A DNA stretch of 64,000 nt from Bacillota bacterium (lineage in GTDB: Bacteria > Bacillota > Clostridia > Christensenellales > Aristaeellaceae): NCBI GenBank assembly GCA_023425025.1, contig JAFADG010000018.1:45379-109378 (forward strand). The letters are read 5' to 3'. Below the pieces are notes generated by a model. It was given only the letters and a program-made list of their open reading frames with translations, did no database searches and had not been told where the DNA came from. Positions 61,283 to 64,000 of this stretch are shown piece after piece. The translations under genes were made by a program, and so were the position numbers. Every line of letters starts with the position of its first letter. The stretch's first letter is position 1.

Positions 61283-62065
61283 TTACGCAATATCCGCCCC
61301 GAACACTTCCAGCTGAGTCAGGGCAGGGAAGGGCGAGGGATCGTCTGCCCTTTTCAGGTTCGAAAGCCGCACCCAGGTCACCTCATGGTTCCCGACAGGG
61401 AAGTACTGTGTCTCCTTTGTCTTGGAAAGCGAAAGCGTGCACTCCTGCCCATCGGAGAAAAACAGAGTTCCTTCTTTCCACCAGGTATCGTGGGGAAAAT
61501 CGGCCCGAATGGTGATCCCGACTTCATCGACCAGCACGCTGCGGCCAAAGTGAATGGTAATTTCCGCATCGTCCTTGCCGCCGATGCCCCAGGAAAGATA
61601 GGGCCAGCCGCCGTGGCTGGTGTTGAACTTCAGCCCGTCGATGACGTTGCGGGCAAAGAACACGGGTTCGTCCCTGGTTTCGATATTGGCGGTCGCGTGG
61701 GGGTAGCAGCCTTCATAAAAGCGCTGGTCGGCGGGGTTGAGGCTTACATTGCGGCGCTCAAATATCTCCTCGAGCCTGGCGGCGCGCAGGGATACGATGT
61801 GGCCGCCGCCTAAAAACGCCTGGGGGGCGTACATGGTCTTCAAATTGCCAAAGGGGATGGTGAATACAAAGCGCTGATCCTTAAGGTAGACCAGGGTTTC
61901 GGGCAGCGTCGCATCCACCTGTACGGCGCAATGCTGGCTGTCCGCGGTGAAGGCAATGCGGTCGCCCTGCTCAAATTCCTTTTCGTAAAACAGCCGCGCG
62001 GATTCTGTGCCGGACGCGGATTGCTTTACCTGGCCGGCCGCGTCAAGAATTTCAATTGTATACAT
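61283..62065 (-). CDS. Carbohydrate-binding-like protein, possibly coagulation factor 5/8 type
   Basis: The ATG at 62,063-62,065 follows AGGAGG. The 260-residue protein is strand-rich with no signal peptide: DRIAFTADSQHCAVQVD and then a C-terminal galactose-binding-like sandwich (SWGIGGKDDAEITIHFGRSVLVDEVGITIRADFP, EVTWVRLSNLKRADD). I have seen similar cytosolic 'carbohydrate-binding' proteins in Clostridia, but function is unknown. It stands alone between two terminator/promoter signals. Confidence 0.65.
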   Translation of the reverse strand: MYTIEILDAAGQVKQSASGTESARLFYEKEFEQGDRIAFTADSQHCAVQVDATLPETLVYLKDQRFVFTIPFGNLKTMYAPQAFLGGGHIVSLRAARLEEIFERRNVSLNPADQRFYEGCYPHATANIETRDEPVFFARNVIDGLKFNTSHGGWPYLSWGIGGKDDAEITIHFGRSVLVDEVGITIRADFPHDTWWKEGTLFFSDGQECTLSLSKTKETQYFPVGNHEVTWVRLSNLKRADDPSPFPALTQLEVFGADIA

Positions 62066-62340
62066 GCATACCTCCTGGACGTCAATTTTTTTCATGTATC
62101 CATCCTACACCGGATGGGCGATGTTGTAAAGAAACCGGGGTGTTTCCGGCGGAAGAATTTTGGCGGGGTAGCTGATTTCAGTCCGGCTGCGGTATTTGGG
62201 AAAGGCATATGGCACCCGCAGCTACAAACCAAGCCCATCGGGAGTAGGCCTGATCAGCGTTTGCCCAGCATGGTATAAGGGCTTTCACCCTGTGAAAAGG
62301 CCCACTCTCCGAAACGGAGACAGATTCTCCGGCTTGTGGG

Positions 62341-62369
62341 TTGCTTTTTTTCTCGCCGGACCGTAGAAT
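62341..62369 (+). promoter_or_regulatory. Promoter of the XRE membrane protein gene
   Basis: TTGCTT (62,341-62,346) and TAGAAT (62,364-62,369) are 17 bases apart, about 17 bases before AGGAGGGG and the ATG. The rest of the 62,066-62,340 region holds no recognisable gene. Confidence 0.7.
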
Positions 62370-62392
62370 CAGGGCAGACAGGAGGGGAAAAC

Positions 62393-63634
62393 ATGGAGAA
62401 GAAATCCATTGGCACTTTTTTGGCCGCGCTGAGAAAGGCAAGCGGCCTCACGCAGGAAGAGGTGGCGCAGCGGCTTTACGTTTCCAACAAGACAATCAGC
62501 AAATGGGAACGGGATGAAAGCAGCCCTGACCTTGCCGCGATACCGGTGCTGGCGGAGCTGTTCGGGGTGACGTGCGATGAAATCTTGCGTGGCGAGCGCA
62601 TGCCGCAGGGAGCATCGGACGAGGGCAAAGGCCGTGCCAAGGCGGAAAAGCAGGCCCAGTATATCGCAACCCGCATGGTCACCCAATTCAAGAGCGTGTC
62701 GTTCATCGCGGCCGCGCTGACCCTTACGGGGCTTATTGTACAATTTGTGGTGGCTTACACCTATTACAAGCCGCTGATGGCCTTCGGTCTGGCGCTGATC
62801 TGCTTGTTGTGCAGCATCGTATTGGCGGTTCTACAGCTCAACTACGCCAAAACCGCGCTGCAGGAGGACGCTTTGCTGGAAGAAGGCGGTTTCCGGCAGG
62901 CGGCACAGGTAAAACGCCTTCACAGAATGGCGTTTTCCGTCATCGTATTCAACGCTTGGGCCCTCGTTCTCTTGCTGCCCATGGTGACGGCGGAAGGGTT
63001 GGATTATGGAAACGGCGTTCTCTCCTTTGGGGCCTATCTTTCCCAATTGCCCTTGCAGCTTTTTATATGCCTTGTTCTGACGGCTGCTGCCGGGTATTTT
63101 GCAAGAAACTGGCTGGGTTTGGCGTTGGATAAAAGCGGTGCTTTATCACCCATGCTGTATAAAACCGCAGCGATACAACGTCTATTGTGGATACAGGCGG
63201 CGCTGCTTTTGGGTACGGTTTGCCGCTTTGTTGCCCCGATTCTTTATACCCTTACGGAAGGCAGAATCAGTCAGGCCGTTATGGTGCCGTTCGTCATATT
63301 GACGCTTTTATGTCCAGTCGGTGTTGTAGTTACCTTCATTCTGTGGTATCGCAAGGGGAGAAAGGGACTGGAACGGTTTGCAATGATTTTGCTAAGTGCC
63401 CGGAATTTGCTGCTTACGGTTACAGCTTTGCGAGCCCTGAAATATGTGGGCGTATCAACTTCACCTGCATATCCGTCGCCGCGGCTTGATTTGCCCACCG
63501 CCTATGTATGGAACAACCTGATCCTGCAATGGATGCTCATTATTGCAGCCTATCTTGTCATCAAGTACTTCCTGGTAAAAAGATTTGCGAGCGGCAGCAT
63601 GCCGCCGCCGTCTCCGCAGGAATCCGGCACATGA
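62393..63634 (+). CDS. XRE-type helix-turn-helix protein with membrane domain
   Basis: The ATG at 62,393 follows AGGAGGGG. The 413-residue protein has an N-terminal helix-turn-helix (IGTFLAALRKASGLTQEEVAQRLYVSNKTISKWERDESSPD) and then about eight predicted membrane segments from residue 100 (FIAAALTLTGLIVQFVVAYT; LALICLLCSIVLAVLQL; WALVLLLPMV; LFICLVLTAAAGYFA). Such proteins may sense membrane stress or antimicrobials and repress neighbouring genes. The partner is unknown. Confidence 0.85.
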   Translation: MEKKSIGTFLAALRKASGLTQEEVAQRLYVSNKTISKWERDESSPDLAAIPVLAELFGVTCDEILRGERMPQGASDEGKGRAKAEKQAQYIATRMVTQFKSVSFIAAALTLTGLIVQFVVAYTYYKPLMAFGLALICLLCSIVLAVLQLNYAKTALQEDALLEEGGFRQAAQVKRLHRMAFSVIVFNAWALVLLLPMVTAEGLDYGNGVLSFGAYLSQLPLQLFICLVLTAAAGYFARNWLGLALDKSGALSPMLYKTAAIQRLLWIQAALLLGTVCRFVAPILYTLTEGRISQAVMVPFVILTLLCPVGVVVTFILWYRKGRKGLERFAMILLSARNLLLTVTALRALKYVGVSTSPAYPSPRLDLPTAYVWNNLILQWMLIIAAYLVIKYFLVKRFASGSMPPPSPQESGT

Positions 63635-63637
63635 AAA

Positions 63638-63674
63638 ACAACCAGGCCCGGCGCTTCGCCGGGCCTGGTTGTTA
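63638..63674 (+). terminator. Strong terminator after the XRE membrane protein gene
   Basis: A perfect 17-base stem (63,638-63,654 with 63,658-63,674) and three-base loop is followed by ATATATTTTCC. It may serve both convergent genes. Confidence 0.85.
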
Positions 63675-63730
63675 TATATTTTCCCTTGCGTTTTAATAGC
63701 AATGCTCCGCTAAAAAGAGAAGCCGGCGTC

Positions 63731-64000
63731 TTATGGTCCCTGCAATTTGTTGATGGTATCCACATCGGCGATGCCGGTGGCGGTTATGCCATTGGTGCTC
63801 TGATAGGCGGTGACGGCTGTCTTTGTGGGCTCATCGTAGACGCCGTTTTGCGTTATACTCAGCTTTTGCTGCAGCCATTTCACAGCGTCGGCAGAACTGT
63901 ATTCGGTCGAGAGAGCCGTGTTCAAATCAGTGGTAAACGTGTTCAGCTGCTCATCCGTAATCGCCTGTACGGGGGCTGGCGTGGGCGTCGGGGTAGGTTC
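63731..64000 (-). CDS. Peptidoglycan-binding domain protein, C-terminus (5' end outside window)
   Basis: The frame enters from the right edge and gives 89 residues. It begins with a Thr-Pro linker (EPTPTPTPAPVQAITDEQ) and ends with a PG_binding_1 domain: SADAVKWLQQKLSITQNGVYDEPTKTAVTAYQ-type sequence with the L.....G and D..T...V..YQ pattern. It is probably an exported wall enzyme whose catalytic part lies outside the window. Confidence 0.85.
   Translation of the reverse strand, partial: EPTPTPTPAPVQAITDEQLNTFTTDLNTALSTEYSSADAVKWLQQKLSITQNGVYDEPTKTAVTAYQSTNGITATGIADVDTINKLQGP

Noticed and set aside
1..64000. CRISPR arrays or insertion sequences
   Set aside because: No regularly spaced direct repeats, transposase genes or paired terminal inverted repeats were noticed.

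Overview
The window looks like the chromosome of an anaerobic Firmicute (class Clostridia). The right half is GC-rich, its genes have strong AGGAGG-type ribosome sites, and its sugar genes (LplB/YtcP-type permeases without their own ATPase, LacI and AraC regulators, GH67, GH2, GH3, xylose isomerase) are of a type common in gut and rumen Clostridia. Both substrate-binding proteins have plain signal peptides without a lipobox cysteine. I recall this habit from Christensenellales/Aristaeella-like bacteria, but the placement is inference only.

Region 1 (1-337) is the end of an HD-domain hydrolase gene, cut by the window edge. Region 2 (349-25,441) is a siphovirus-type prophage read right to left. 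It runs from repressor and ImmA-type protease, through replication (SNF2 helicase, family A polymerase, PrimPol, VRR-NUC), a regulator (DUF1492), HNH, TerS, a DNA-modification block (ParB-like, Mom, ParB-methylase) and TerL, to an inserted secreted Ig-like protein gene, then portal, ClpP-like protease, capsid, connectors, major tail protein and tail chaperones. It stops just before the tape-measure gene would be expected. No tape measure, baseplate, lysis or integrase gene is present, so the prophage seems deleted at its left end. The helicase also carries an in-frame stop at its Walker A region.

Region 3 (25,758-37,803) is read in the opposite direction, becomes AT-rich and looks like a defence island. 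It holds a two-gene restriction-modification system (Eco57I-like methylase, then a 1102-residue GIY-YIG/helicase/methylase-like fusion), a SIR2-HerA pair, one small gene of unknown function that I think is phage-derived, and an AT-rich DUF4116-metallophosphoesterase. The island ends near the 3' end of a tRNA-Ser(CGA) gene (38,215-38,303), a usual integration point.

Region 4 (38,600-62,065) is a glucuronoxylan/xylose utilisation region. On the plus strand are an AraC regulator, an MBL hydrolase, GH67 alpha-glucuronidase, an LplB-YtcP-binding protein importer, a large GH2 enzyme and a LacI regulator, a set resembling the aldouronate-utilisation clusters known from Paenibacillus. On the minus strand are a second importer flanked by two LacI paralogues about 82% identical, then a xylA-GH3 beta-xylosidase operon with a clear promoter and palindromic operator, and a carbohydrate-binding-like protein. 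The likely route is: import of short (methylglucurono)xylo-oligosaccharides, removal of glucuronate by GH67, cleavage to xylose by GH3, isomerisation by XylA. Xylulokinase and the importer ATPase are not in the window.

Region 5 (62,393-64,000) holds an XRE-type membrane protein gene and the C-terminus of a peptidoglycan-binding protein cut by the right edge. I saw no CRISPR array, rRNA or insertion sequence.
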